DNA from: Chitinophaga agri
GTDB taxonomy: Bacteria > Bacteroidota > Bacteroidia > Chitinophagales > Chitinophagaceae
Direction: 5' to 3'
DNA length: 64,000 nucleotides
Assembly: GCF_010093065.1 (NCBI RefSeq)
Contig: NZ_CP048113.1
Span: 62,001 to 126,000 of the forward strand
A program made the translations under genes and the position numbers. Below, in pieces: positions 33,041 through 41,748 of the stretch; within the stretch, counting starts at the first letter, position 1; every line of letters begins with the position of its first letter. The notes below the pieces were generated by a model. That model did no database searches. It saw only the letters and a program-made list of their open reading frames with translations, and was not told the origin of the DNA.

Positions 33041-34069
33041 ATGGCCGACAGGAAATTAAGTCTCAGCGTATTAGACCAATCGCCCATCAGAAAGGGCAGC
33101 AACGCAGTGGAATCCCTGCAGGAAAGTGTAAAGCTGGCACAGCTGGCGGATCGCCTGGGTTTCACCCGGTACTGGCTTTCCGAACATCATAATACCCGTT
33201 CTCTGGCAGGCGCATCGCCGGAGATCCTGATAGCAAGACTGGCAGCAGCTACTAAACACATCCGCCTGGGATCAGGTGGCGTGATGCTGCCTAACCATAG
33301 CACATTGAAAGTGGCGGAGAACTTCCGTTTGCTGGAGGCCCTGTATCCGGGACGTATTGACCTGGGAATAGGCAGGGCGCCGGGCGGAGACCGGCTGACG
33401 GCGCATGTGCTTAATCCGTCCAATACCTTTGAGCCCAGGGATTTTGTGCAGCAGGTGAATGACCTTGAAGGATATTTATCCGACTCCAGTGAGCCCGGTA
33501 CCGTGCATGAGAAGGTGAAAGCAATCCCGCATATTGATACGGTTCCGCAGCTATGGATGCTGACATCCAGCGGAGAGAGTGGTTTACTCGCTGCACGGCA
33601 GGGCTGGGCGTTGTCTTTTGCACATTTTATTTATCCTGTAGGGGGCCCGCAGGCGGTGAGAACATACCGGGAGAAATTCAAACCATCTCAGTTCCTAAGT
33701 GAACCAGCTGCCAGTGTGGGCATTTTTGTATTCTGTGCAGATACACAGGAAAAGGCAGATGAGCTACAGGCAATGATGGATTACCGGCTACTGAGTTTTG
33801 AAAAAGGCAGATTCGATCAGTTTCCTTCTTACGAAGAGGTGCGCGACTACGAATATTCAGATATGGAATGGCAGCGCGTGATGCAGAACAGGGGGCGTAT
33901 GATCGCAGGAACACCTGAACAGGTAAAGCAGCGTATGCTAAAGCTTGCTGACGATTATGGTGTGAATGAGATCGTGGCAGCCACCATGGCCGAGAAGGTG
34001 GAAGATTGGTTCCGATCATATGAGCTGCTGGCAGACATATTCAACCTCGAACCGCGGGATGTTTCATAA
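33041..34069 (+). CDS. LLM class flavin-dependent oxidoreductase (luciferase-like)
   Basis: 342-aa cytoplasmic TIM-barrel enzyme of the bacterial luciferase superfamily, using FMN or F420; in this subgroup FMNH2 from a partner reductase is expected. Seen: LSVLDQSPIRKG at the N-terminus, YWLSEHHNTRSLAGASPEILIARLAAATKHIRLGSGGVMLPNHSTLKVAENF (residues about 46-97, the most conserved block), LYPGRIDLGIGRAPGG near 105-120 and ESGLLAARQGWALSFAHF near 178-195. The closest pattern is the YhbW/alkanal-monooxygenase-like group with unknown substrates. It has its own -7 element; the PAS kinase follows 95 nt later with no clear link. Confidence 0.9.
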   Translation: MADRKLSLSVLDQSPIRKGSNAVESLQESVKLAQLADRLGFTRYWLSEHHNTRSLAGASPEILIARLAAATKHIRLGSGGVMLPNHSTLKVAENFRLLEALYPGRIDLGIGRAPGGDRLTAHVLNPSNTFEPRDFVQQVNDLEGYLSDSSEPGTVHEKVKAIPHIDTVPQLWMLTSSGESGLLAARQGWALSFAHFIYPVGGPQAVRTYREKFKPSQFLSEPAASVGIFVFCADTQEKADELQAMMDYRLLSFEKGRFDQFPSYEEVRDYEYSDMEWQRVMQNRGRMIAGTPEQVKQRMLKLADDYGVNEIVAATMAEKVEDWFRSYELLADIFNLEPRDVS

Positions 34070-34164
34070 AAAGGTGCTGACATTTACGTAGTATTTGCGG
34101 ATATTGCGAATTGTTGTTCTTTTACTTACACGAACAGCAATTTAAATTCGTCTGTTTTTACCGC

Positions 34165-36144
34165 ATGGAACAAAAAGATAAGGGAGTAGATCCGGTGACC
34201 TACCGGGAAGAATATCAGGAGTGGATGCGCTTTGCGTTGCAGGCTGCCGGTTTGGGTACCTGGGACATGGATCCGATCAACAAGCGTGTTATATGGGATG
34301 ACCGTTGCCGTGAGTTGTATGGCTTTCCGGAAGGAAACGTCACCACCTATGAAAGTGTACTCACGTACGTACATCCCGACGATAAGGAGCTGGTGAACAC
34401 CGCTGTAGAGAAAGCGATGGCAGGAGATGCCGGCGGTAAATATGATATAGAATTCCGTACCATTGGTGCGGCTGACAATAAATTACGCTGGCTGAGATGT
34501 ATCGGACAGGCTTACTTCAATGAACAGCAAGTCGCTTACCGCTTTGCAGGAACAGCCCAGGATATCACCAAACAGCGCAAAAGCCGGGAAAGACAGGCGA
34601 TGTTATTTTCCCTGGTAGAAAGTGGTTCAGATTGTATGGCGGCGTCAGATATCGATGGCCGTCTGTTCTATATAAACCCGTCTGGCCGGAAACTCCTGGG
34701 CATTCCATTGGATCTGGATGTATCGCTCCTGGAAGACAAAGACTTCTATGTAACAGATAGCTATCAGACCTTCAGCACAGATATCCTTCCCCTGCTTAAA
34801 GAAGGCCGGAAATGGGCTGGCAGGATCTACCTGAAACATTATCTCACAAAAGAAACGATTCCTTTTCACGCAGATTATACCGCTATCCGGGATCCCAGGA
34901 CCCATCACATTATTGGCCGCGGAGCATCCCTGCGCGATCTCCGCCCGGAGCTGGAAGCCAAGAGAGAGCAGCAGAAACTGCTGGCGTTACTCGAGAACAG
35001 CCGCGACTTCGTAAGCCTTTCAAGTGATGATGGTTATGTGTCTTATGTGAATGCTGCGGGTCTCAAACTGCTCGGCCTGCAGACACTTGAAGAGGCAAAA
35101 AGGCACAACAGCGAATACCTGATGCCGGAGGAACGGGAGCGTCTGAAGGAGGTGGTGAACAAAGACCTCTTCAGCCGGGGACAATGGTCGGGCGAAATAT
35201 TATACCGTCATTTCCGTACAGGAGAAGCCATCCCCGTTCATGGCACGACGATGCTGGTATACGATCCGGTAACGGGTATGTCGCAGGGGCGGGCCACTAT
35301 TTCCCGCGATCTGAGAGAAGAGAAAGCATTGCGTCAGCGCATGATAGACAACGAGCAGGAACTGGAAAAGCTCGTAGAACAGCGCACCGGCGAACTGAAA
35401 AAAGCTAACATCGACCTGAATATCGTCAATCAGAACCTGGAGCAGTTTGCCTATGTAGCCAGCCATGACCTGCAGGAGCCGCTGCGGAAGATCAACATGT
35501 TCTCCGCACTGTTACAGGATAAGTATGCGAATGAACTGAATGAAGCGGGCGTACGCAATCTCGGTATCATCCGGAATGCGGCGACCAGGATGACCACCCT
35601 GATCCAGGACCTGCTGGCCTTTTCAAGAGTGTCCCGCCAGGATCACTTATTTGAAAAGGTAGACCTTCGGCAAACATTGGAGCAGGTCGTTGCAGACCTT
35701 GACCTGCTGATCCAGCAGAAAAGCGCGACGATCAACTACGATAGCCTTTGCACAGTGAACGCTATCCCGCTGCATATGACACAGCTGTTCCAGAACTTAC
35801 TGAGTAACGCGCTGAAGTTCAGTAAGGCAGATGTGCCGCCGGTGATCAGTCTCACTTCCCGGATGATGGCGCCACAGGAAGTGGCCGAACATCCGCAGCT
35901 GCAGAATGGTACGCCTTATTGCGAAATAAAGGTACAGGACAACGGTATCGGATTTGCCGCAACATATGCGCGTAAGATCTTCGTGATCTTCCAGCGCCTG
36001 CATGGAAGGGGAGAATATGAAGGAAGTGGCATCGGACTGGCACTCTGTCAGAAAATAGTGATCGCCCACCATGGTATTATCTACGGAGAATCAGTCGAAA
36101 AGGAGGGCGCCACCTTTACAGTTATATTACCGGCGTACACTTGA
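34165..36144 (+). CDS. cytoplasmic PAS-domain sensor histidine kinase
   Basis: 659 aa from ATG 34165; the open frame begins 18 codons earlier at a TTG but MEQKDKG gives a normal soluble N-terminus. Order: PAS/PAC 1 (about 15-130; GTWDMDPINKRVIWDD), PAS 2 (135-255; DGRLFYINPSGRKLLG), PAS 3 (260-385; DGYVSYVNAAGLKLLG), a coiled coil (LEKLVEQRTGELKKANIDL), HisKA with His434 in YVASHDLQEPLRKI, and HATPase (NLLSNALKFSK, DNGIGF, GSGIGLALCQKI). The DLQEPLRKI phospho-site is typical of phytochrome-like and orphan kinases. No membrane helix, no receiver domain and no adjacent response regulator, so an orphan kinase. Confidence 0.9.
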   Translation: MEQKDKGVDPVTYREEYQEWMRFALQAAGLGTWDMDPINKRVIWDDRCRELYGFPEGNVTTYESVLTYVHPDDKELVNTAVEKAMAGDAGGKYDIEFRTIGAADNKLRWLRCIGQAYFNEQQVAYRFAGTAQDITKQRKSRERQAMLFSLVESGSDCMAASDIDGRLFYINPSGRKLLGIPLDLDVSLLEDKDFYVTDSYQTFSTDILPLLKEGRKWAGRIYLKHYLTKETIPFHADYTAIRDPRTHHIIGRGASLRDLRPELEAKREQQKLLALLENSRDFVSLSSDDGYVSYVNAAGLKLLGLQTLEEAKRHNSEYLMPEERERLKEVVNKDLFSRGQWSGEILYRHFRTGEAIPVHGTTMLVYDPVTGMSQGRATISRDLREEKALRQRMIDNEQELEKLVEQRTGELKKANIDLNIVNQNLEQFAYVASHDLQEPLRKINMFSALLQDKYANELNEAGVRNLGIIRNAATRMTTLIQDLLAFSRVSRQDHLFEKVDLRQTLEQVVADLDLLIQQKSATINYDSLCTVNAIPLHMTQLFQNLLSNALKFSKADVPPVISLTSRMMAPQEVAEHPQLQNGTPYCEIKVQDNGIGFAATYARKIFVIFQRLHGRGEYEGSGIGLALCQKIVIAHHGIIYGESVEKEGATFTVILPAYT

Positions 36145-36157
36145 TTATATTTTTTTA

Positions 36158-36165
36158 TATTTTTG
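36158..36165 (+). promoter_or_regulatory. -7 promoter element of the 36189 lipoprotein gene
   Basis: TATTTTTG, an exact TAnnTTTG, 23 nt before the ATG; no -33 element identified. Confidence 0.35.
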
Positions 36166-36188
36166 CCTGAAATAACCGATCCTATCCT

Positions 36189-36797
36189 ATGAGAAGATAC
36201 TTCCTGCTGATGGCAGTCATAGCACTGAGCTTCGCTGCCTGTACAAAAGAATCAGGCGTTGGCGGTGGAACCACAAATCCGGGTGATACAACTACTACGC
36301 CCGGTTCCGGAAACGGAACAGGCGGAAACAAGGCTGATAGCGTAGTGACCTTTACCGATCTGAAATTCTCCCTGACTCCGGCCAGCGAAAGTTATGGTCG
36401 TGCATTCTCCTCCTTCAAGGGAAATGTATACCTGGACAACCGCATCCCGGATTCTATCGGTAAGTATATCGATATCTTTTTCAACAATTTCGGGTCAAAC
36501 TCTATGTTCTTTGCCAGCCCGAATGATGAAACTGTTGACCTGAAGATACCTGGTACACTGACTACCCTGATACGTAACAAAGTGCCGTTAGACACCTTCG
36601 ACGTAAGCGCTTTCGACACGATAATGCATGCTTCAACGATCAAGAAGCTGACCGTAAAGAATGACAATGAAAGCTTCGGTACCGGCGACCTGCCATGGAT
36701 CGTATTCTTCCAGAATGGTTTTGCGAAAAAAGGCATCATCAAGGTAAAATCGATGAGTGCTGACTATATCGTGGCTGACGTGAAAGTAATGTACTGA
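36189..36797 (+). CDS. lipoprotein of unknown function
   Basis: 202 aa. Lipoprotein signal peptide RRYFLLMAVIALSFAAC with lipid Cys at residue 18, then a flexible Gly/Thr/Pro-rich linker (about 22-48) that would tether a domain away from the membrane. The folded part (50-202) is rich in beta-strand patterns (FTDLKFSLTPASESYGRAFSSFKG, IDIFFNNFGSNSMFFASPN) and matches no family I can name. It has its own -7 box and a terminator, so it is a single-gene unit, probably on the outer membrane as usual for Bacteroidota. Confidence 0.83.
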   Translation: MRRYFLLMAVIALSFAACTKESGVGGGTTNPGDTTTTPGSGNGTGGNKADSVVTFTDLKFSLTPASESYGRAFSSFKGNVYLDNRIPDSIGKYIDIFFNNFGSNSMFFASPNDETVDLKIPGTLTTLIRNKVPLDTFDVSAFDTIMHASTIKKLTVKNDNESFGTGDLPWIVFFQNGFAKKGIIKVKSMSADYIVADVKVMY

Positions 36798-36823
36798 TAG
36801 TAAGATATTTATGCAGAGAGAAT

Positions 36824-36857
36824 AAAGGCTGTTCACACACGGTGAACGGCCTTTTCT
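36824..36857 (+). terminator. intrinsic terminator
   Basis: AAAGGCTGTTCAC / GTGAACGGCCTTT, a 13-bp stem with one T-G wobble around a short ACACG loop, followed by TCTTATTTT. Confidence 0.8.
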
Positions 36858-36899
36858 TATTTTAACCCAGTAGGAGTGTGTAGGATAGTTGCCCCATGG

Positions 36900-36940
36900 T
36901 GTTTGTTTAAATTTGAAAGGTTCCACGATTAAAACAAACA
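36900..36940 (+). promoter_or_regulatory. rhaT promoter region with inverted repeat
   Basis: TGTTTGTTT (36900-36908) and AAACAAACA (36932-36940) are a 9-bp inverted repeat bracketing an exact -7 box TAAATTTG (36908-36915). The arms could be an operator for the rhamnose regulon or a 5' UTR hairpin. The ATG of rhaT is at 36952. Confidence 0.35.
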
Positions 36941-36951
36941 ATTCCACATTT

Positions 36952-38004
36952 ATGCAAGCTATTTTAGGAGTCTTCTTTCATTTCGTCGGAGGGTTCGCCT
37001 CCGGCAGCTTTTATATCCCTTTCAAGAAAGTAAAGAACTGGGCATGGGAAAGCTACTGGATCGTCGGTGGTTTCTTTTCCTGGCTGATCGTACCTTTCCT
37101 CGCCGCCTGGCTGACTGTTCCCAACTTCCTGAGCATTATCACAGCAACGGATAGCACCACGCTATTCTGGACTTACTTTATGGGCATATTATGGGGTATC
37201 GGCGGATTGACCTTCGGACTCGCTATGCGCTACCTGGGTATGTCACTGGGAATGTCAGTAGCACTGGGCTATACATCTGCCTTTGGATCACTGATCCCGC
37301 CAATTTACAGAGACCTGTTCACCAACGATACCTCCACCACATTTACTGCCATGATCCAGAGCCAGGGCGGTCTGCTTGTACTGGCGGGCGTTGTGGTTTG
37401 TCTGCTGGGTATTGCTATCTGTGGTGCTGCTGGTGTGATGAAAGAAAGAGAATTGTCAGATGATCAGAAGAAGGAAAGTATACAGGAGTTCAATCTGCGC
37501 AAGGGCCTGATCGTGGCCACTGTCTCCGGCATCCTGAGTGCGTGCTTCAACTTCGGTATCGAGGCGGGTAAACCTATGGCCGCCATCGCAGTAGAACAGG
37601 GCAGCAATCCCTTATTTCAGAACAATGTCATCTTCGTGGTACTGTTGTGGGGCGGCCTCACAACTAACCTCTTATGGTGCCTGCTCCTCAACGCAAAGAA
37701 TAAAACGTTCGGAGACTATACAAATAAAAACACGCCGTTACTGGGCAACTATATTTTCGCTGCCCTGGCAGGCACTACCTGGTTCTTCCAGTTCTTCTTC
37801 TACGGTATGGGTGAAAGTAAGCTGGGAAATGGTGCCAGCTCATGGATACTCCACATGGCATTTATCATCATGATATCCAGCCTGTGGGGTATTACGCTGA
37901 GAGAATGGAAAGGGGTAAGCCGGAAGACTTTCGCTACAATAGTTGCCGGTGTAGCAACCATCATGCTATCCGTGATGTTGGTAGGATATGGCAACTCGAT
38001 TTAA
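36952..38004 (+). CDS. rhaT: L-rhamnose/proton symporter RhaT
   Basis: Inner-membrane sugar:H+ symporter, 350 aa, about ten membrane helices, the first gene of the rhamnose cluster. Seen: AILGVFFHFVGGFASGSFYIPFKKVKNWAWESYWIVGGFFSW at the start, matching RhaT with its KVK-WxWExxW motif; GILWGIGGLTFGLAMRYLGMSLGMSVALG near 80-108; FNFGIEAGKPMA near 205; and GTTWFFQFFFYGMGESKLG near 280. Length equals E. coli RhaT (344). The open frame begins at a TTG at 36889, but the ATG at 36952 fits the family start. The aldolase/dehydrogenase fusion gene follows after 42 nt. Confidence 0.92.
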   Translation: MQAILGVFFHFVGGFASGSFYIPFKKVKNWAWESYWIVGGFFSWLIVPFLAAWLTVPNFLSIITATDSTTLFWTYFMGILWGIGGLTFGLAMRYLGMSLGMSVALGYTSAFGSLIPPIYRDLFTNDTSTTFTAMIQSQGGLLVLAGVVVCLLGIAICGAAGVMKERELSDDQKKESIQEFNLRKGLIVATVSGILSACFNFGIEAGKPMAAIAVEQGSNPLFQNNVIFVVLLWGGLTTNLLWCLLLNAKNKTFGDYTNKNTPLLGNYIFAALAGTTWFFQFFFYGMGESKLGNGASSWILHMAFIIMISSLWGITLREWKGVSRKTFATIVAGVATIMLSVMLVGYGNSI

Positions 38005-38046
38005 CAATATAAGCGCATCGTTGTAATTCAATTTAAATAAGATAAT

Positions 38047-40170
38047 ATGTCGGTTTCTTCCTTAACAAACTTTAAACATGTAAGCTATCTCTGGGATGAG
38101 CAGAAAGCCGCTGAACTGGCGGGTGATGAAGTAGCATTGCTGATCTACCGTTCAAATTTGCTGGGAGCTGACCTACGGCTCACCAATTATGGTGGTGGCA
38201 ATACTTCCTGCAAAGTGATGGCCAAAGATCCGCTTACTGGTAAACAAACGGAAGTCATGTGGGTAAAAGGTTCCGGGGGAGATCTCGGAACATTGAAACG
38301 TAGCGGACTGGCTGCGTTGTATGTAGACAGACTGCATAGCCTGGAGAATATCTACAGAGGTATTGCGCATGAAGATGAGATGGTGGAATTGTTCAATCAC
38401 TGCATCTTCGATCTGAGCTCAAAAGCCCCTTCAATTGATACACCATTACACGGTTTCCTGCCGTTCAAACACATTGATCACCTGCATCCGGATGCAGCTA
38501 TTGCAATTGCTGCCGCAAAGGATGGTAAACGTATCACGCAGGAACTGTTTGGAGGTACCATCGGTTGGGTACCCTGGCAGCGCCCTGGGTTTGATCTGGG
38601 TTTACAACTCAGACAATGTCTGCAGGATAATCCGGGTATCAGAGGTATTATGTTAGGCTCACATGGTTTGTTCACCTGGGGAGATACCGCATATGAAAGC
38701 TATATCAATACACTCGAGGTAATTGAGCGTTGTGCCGCTTACCTGGAAGATCATTATGGTAAAAAAGGGCCAATATTCGGTGGCGCCCGTATCACTTCTC
38801 CCGCGCCGGAAGTCCGTAAGAAACAGGCCGCTGCACTGGCGCCTGTGCTGCGCGGTCTGTGTGCTGCTCATACCCGCATGGTTGGTCATTTTACTGATGA
38901 TCCGCGTGTGCTGGAATTTATTAATTCCAAAGATCTGGAAAGGCTGGCGCCATTAGGCACCAGTTGCCCTGACCACTTCCTGCGTACAAAGATCAGTCCA
39001 TTGGTATTGCCGTTAGAGCCGCAGGCTTCACTGGACGATGCTGCAGCCGTTAAACAGCAACTGGAGCCATTATTTGCGGCTTACCGGGAGATGTATACCG
39101 ACTATTACAACACCTGCCGGCATCCGAATAGTCCGGCGTTACGCGATCCTAATCCGGTAGTGATCCTCTATCCGGGTATTGGTATGTTCACCTTCTCAAA
39201 AGATAAACAAACGGCCAGGGTAGCGGCAGAGTTTTATACCAATGCGATCAATGTCATGAAAGGTGCGGAAGCGATCTCTGAATATACGGCATTGCCCAGA
39301 CAGGAAGCGTTTGATATTGAGTACTGGTTGCTCGAAGAGGCGAAACTGCAACGTATGCCAAAGCCGAAAGCATTATCCGGCCGCATCGCCCTGATCACCG
39401 GTAGTGCGGGTGGTATTGGTAAAGCCATCGCTAAGAAATTTGCGGATGAAGGTGCAGTAGTCGTGATCAATGATAATGATGCCGGCCGTCTGCAATCTGC
39501 AAAAGAAGAATTTGCAAAACAATATGGTAATGATGTATTCACTACTGCCATTCTCGATGTGACAAAAAGCGCCGATATACAGGCTGCCTACGATACAGCC
39601 AGCCTGGCTTTCGGTGGCGTGGACATGGTGGTGAACTGTGCCGGTCTTTCGATATCGAAACCGTTGGAAGCGCATACGGAGAAAGACTGGGACCTGCTGT
39701 ACGATGTGCTGGTAAAGGGCCAGTTCCTCGTGACACAGGCAGGCGTGGAAGTGATGCGTAAACAGGACCTGGGGGGAGATGTCATTAACATCGTCAGCAA
39801 AAATGCCCTGATGAGTGGTCCGAACAATGCGGGCTATGGTTCTGCGAAAGCAGCACAGTTACACCTGAGCCGCCTGAATGCAGCGGAACTGGGTAAAGAC
39901 GGTATCCGGGTGAACGTTGTTAATCCGGATGCGGTAATTGCAGATAGCAAAATATGGGAAGGCGACTGGGCTGCCGGCCGTGCGAAAGCTTACGGTGTCT
40001 CTGTAGAAGAATTACCTGGCTACTATGCCAAACGTACCCTGCTGAACCAGGTGATATTACCGGAAGATATCGCCAATGCCTGTTTCGCGGTAACCGGAGG
40101 ATTACTTGGTAAGTCTACCGGCAACGTGATCAATGTAGACGGTGGGGTTGCTGCCGCCTTCGTAAGATAA
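38047..40170 (+). CDS. rhaEW: bifunctional rhamnulose-1-phosphate aldolase / L-lactaldehyde dehydrogenase
   Basis: 707-aa fusion. The N-terminal class II aldolase/adducin domain (about 1-430) has the zinc and catalytic His cluster in DTPLHGFLPFKHIDHLHPDA and GSHGLFTWG; it splits L-rhamnulose-1-phosphate into DHAP and L-lactaldehyde. The C-terminal short-chain dehydrogenase (about 440-707) has the NAD motif TGSAGGIGKAIA, NCAG near 540, catalytic Tyr-x-x-x-Lys in GYGSAKAA near residue 597 and the DGGVAAAF end. In characterised relatives (B. subtilis RhaEW, formerly YuxG) this half oxidises L-lactaldehyde to L-lactate. The LutABC genes downstream, which oxidise L-lactate, fit that product. Linked to rhaT (42 nt) and rhaI (149 nt, with a hairpin between). 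Confidence 0.92.
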   Translation: MSVSSLTNFKHVSYLWDEQKAAELAGDEVALLIYRSNLLGADLRLTNYGGGNTSCKVMAKDPLTGKQTEVMWVKGSGGDLGTLKRSGLAALYVDRLHSLENIYRGIAHEDEMVELFNHCIFDLSSKAPSIDTPLHGFLPFKHIDHLHPDAAIAIAAAKDGKRITQELFGGTIGWVPWQRPGFDLGLQLRQCLQDNPGIRGIMLGSHGLFTWGDTAYESYINTLEVIERCAAYLEDHYGKKGPIFGGARITSPAPEVRKKQAAALAPVLRGLCAAHTRMVGHFTDDPRVLEFINSKDLERLAPLGTSCPDHFLRTKISPLVLPLEPQASLDDAAAVKQQLEPLFAAYREMYTDYYNTCRHPNSPALRDPNPVVILYPGIGMFTFSKDKQTARVAAEFYTNAINVMKGAEAISEYTALPRQEAFDIEYWLLEEAKLQRMPKPKALSGRIALITGSAGGIGKAIAKKFADEGAVVVINDNDAGRLQSAKEEFAKQYGNDVFTTAILDVTKSADIQAAYDTASLAFGGVDMVVNCAGLSISKPLEAHTEKDWDLLYDVLVKGQFLVTQAGVEVMRKQDLGGDVINIVSKNALMSGPNNAGYGSAKAAQLHLSRLNAAELGKDGIRVNVVNPDAVIADSKIWEGDWAAGRAKAYGVSVEELPGYYAKRTLLNQVILPEDIANACFAVTGGLLGKSTGNVINVDGGVAAAFVR

Positions 40171-40209
40171 TGACATAAGTTGTTCAGTACATACCCCTAA
40201 TCATTGAGA

Positions 40210-40249
40210 CAACACATGCCGCTGGCTCCTGCCGGTAAGGCATGTGTTG
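40210..40249. other. intercistronic hairpin between rhaEW and rhaI
   Basis: CAACACATGCC (40210-40220) pairs perfectly with GGCATGTGTTG (40239-40249) around an 18-nt loop containing GCTGGC and GCCGG; flanking CATTG/CAATG may extend it. There is no T-run, so an mRNA-processing or stability element is more likely than a terminator. Confidence 0.5.
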
Positions 40250-40319
40250 ACAATGATGGGCAAGATGCTGCCACTTAGCAAAACTTTTCCTAATTTACTT
40301 AAGACCCAAACCACCCGTT

Positions 40320-41594
40320 ATGAATATAGAAAAATTCCAGATCGCTGCTTTCAACGATTCCCACATACAGGCGCATGCGCGCAACTTTGAGCATATTGCG
40401 GAAAATGTTTCTGACATCCAGGATATTATCCAGAAGCTGCAGGATTTTCAGGTAGCGATCCCGAGCTGGGCGCTGGGTACGGGCGGCACGCGTTTCGGCC
40501 GTTTTTCCGGTGGTGGAGAGCCCCGTAATATCGAAGAAAAGATCACAGACGTTGGTTTGCTGCACGCCCTCAACAGGAGCAGCGGCGCTATTTCTCTGCA
40601 TATTCCCTGGGATATCCCCGAGAATGCTGCCAGCATCAGGGCATTGGCTGCACAGCATGACATTCGTTTTGATGCGGTGAACTCCAATACTTTCCAGGAC
40701 CAGCCAGACCAGCAGTTCAGCTATAAATACGGATCCCTGCATCACACTGATAAAGGTGTGCGCAGACAGGCCGTGGAACACAATATAGAGGTGATCAGAT
40801 ACGGTGTGGAACTGGGCTCCAGTGCCCTTAGCCTGTGGCTGGCAGACGGCTCCTGTTTTCCCGGTCAGCTGAATTTCAGAGGCGCATTCAAACGGACACT
40901 GGACAGTCTGCAGGAGATTTATGCCGCCCTGCCTGATGCCTGGAAACTCTTTATCGAATACAAAGCGTTTGAACCTAATTTCTACTCTACCACGATTGGC
41001 GACTGGGGGCAGTCCCTGTTGTTCGCCAATAAACTCGGCCCCAAAGCATTTACTCTTGTTGACCTGGGGCACCACCTGCCAAATGCCAATATCGAGCAGA
41101 TCGTCTCCTTATTGCTTATGGAAGGTAAACTGGCCGGATTCCATTTCAATGATTCAAAATACGGGGATGATGACTTAACGGTAGGCAGCATCAATCCTTA
41201 TCAGCTTTTCCTGATCTTCAATGAACTGGTAGAAGGCATGGATGCCCGCGGCATGAACCATGCAACGGACCTCGGCTGGATGATAGACGCCTCGCATAAT
41301 GTGAAAGACCCGCTGGAAGACCTGCTGCAATCTGTAGAAGCGATCATGATCGCTTATGCACAGGCACTACTGGTAGATACCAAAGCATTACAGGCCGCAC
41401 AGTTGAATAATGATGCCGTAGCTGCACAGGAGATCCTGCAGGCAGCCTACCGTACGGATGTTCGTCCGTTGGTGGCACAGGCACGCTTACTATCAGGAGG
41501 TGTTTTACAACCAGTGGCGTTCTACCGTGAGCATAAGGTAAGAGAAGGACTGATAAAAGAGAGAGGGCTTAAAACCGTAGCCACAGGACTTTAA
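40320..41594 (+). CDS. rhaI: L-rhamnose isomerase, RhaI type
   Basis: 424-aa cytosolic metal-dependent isomerase converting L-rhamnose to L-rhamnulose. It is of the Pseudomonas/Bacillus-like RhaI group rather than E. coli RhaA. Seen: IPSWALGTGGTRFGRF near residues 46-61, ISLHIPWDIPE near 91-101, WLADGSCFPGQLNFRGAF near 173-190, FIEYKAFEPNFYST near 207-220 (metal-binding Glu), VDLGHHLPNANIEQIV near 246-261 and GFHFNDSKYGDDDLTVGSI near 274-292 (His and Asp ligands). Length is typical (about 420-430). Sits between the aldolase fusion and the kinase of the same pathway. Confidence 0.9.
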   Translation: MNIEKFQIAAFNDSHIQAHARNFEHIAENVSDIQDIIQKLQDFQVAIPSWALGTGGTRFGRFSGGGEPRNIEEKITDVGLLHALNRSSGAISLHIPWDIPENAASIRALAAQHDIRFDAVNSNTFQDQPDQQFSYKYGSLHHTDKGVRRQAVEHNIEVIRYGVELGSSALSLWLADGSCFPGQLNFRGAFKRTLDSLQEIYAALPDAWKLFIEYKAFEPNFYSTTIGDWGQSLLFANKLGPKAFTLVDLGHHLPNANIEQIVSLLLMEGKLAGFHFNDSKYGDDDLTVGSINPYQLFLIFNELVEGMDARGMNHATDLGWMIDASHNVKDPLEDLLQSVEAIMIAYAQALLVDTKALQAAQLNNDAVAAQEILQAAYRTDVRPLVAQARLLSGGVLQPVAFYREHKVREGLIKERGLKTVATGL

Positions 41595-41716
41595 ACAATC
41601 TGGAATTAAAGCCGCCATTTATAGGTATCCAGCTTTGTAAATGCTGGTTTTATTCTAATGAGCATACACAATTCATAATTGCTGCTTCTTAGCCAGTGGT
41701 CCGTCTTTTCATACAG

Positions 41717-41744
41717 CCCAATTCTTAATTTCTAATTCCTGATT
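41717..41744. repeat. AATTCC-type dispersed intergenic repeat
   Basis: CCCAATTCTTAATTTCTAAT followed by TCCTGATT, ending 4 nt before the rhaB ATG. Related copies: 12320-12332, 12978-13007, 43886-43905, 43985-44023. Confidence 0.5.
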
Positions 41745-41748
41745 ATTC

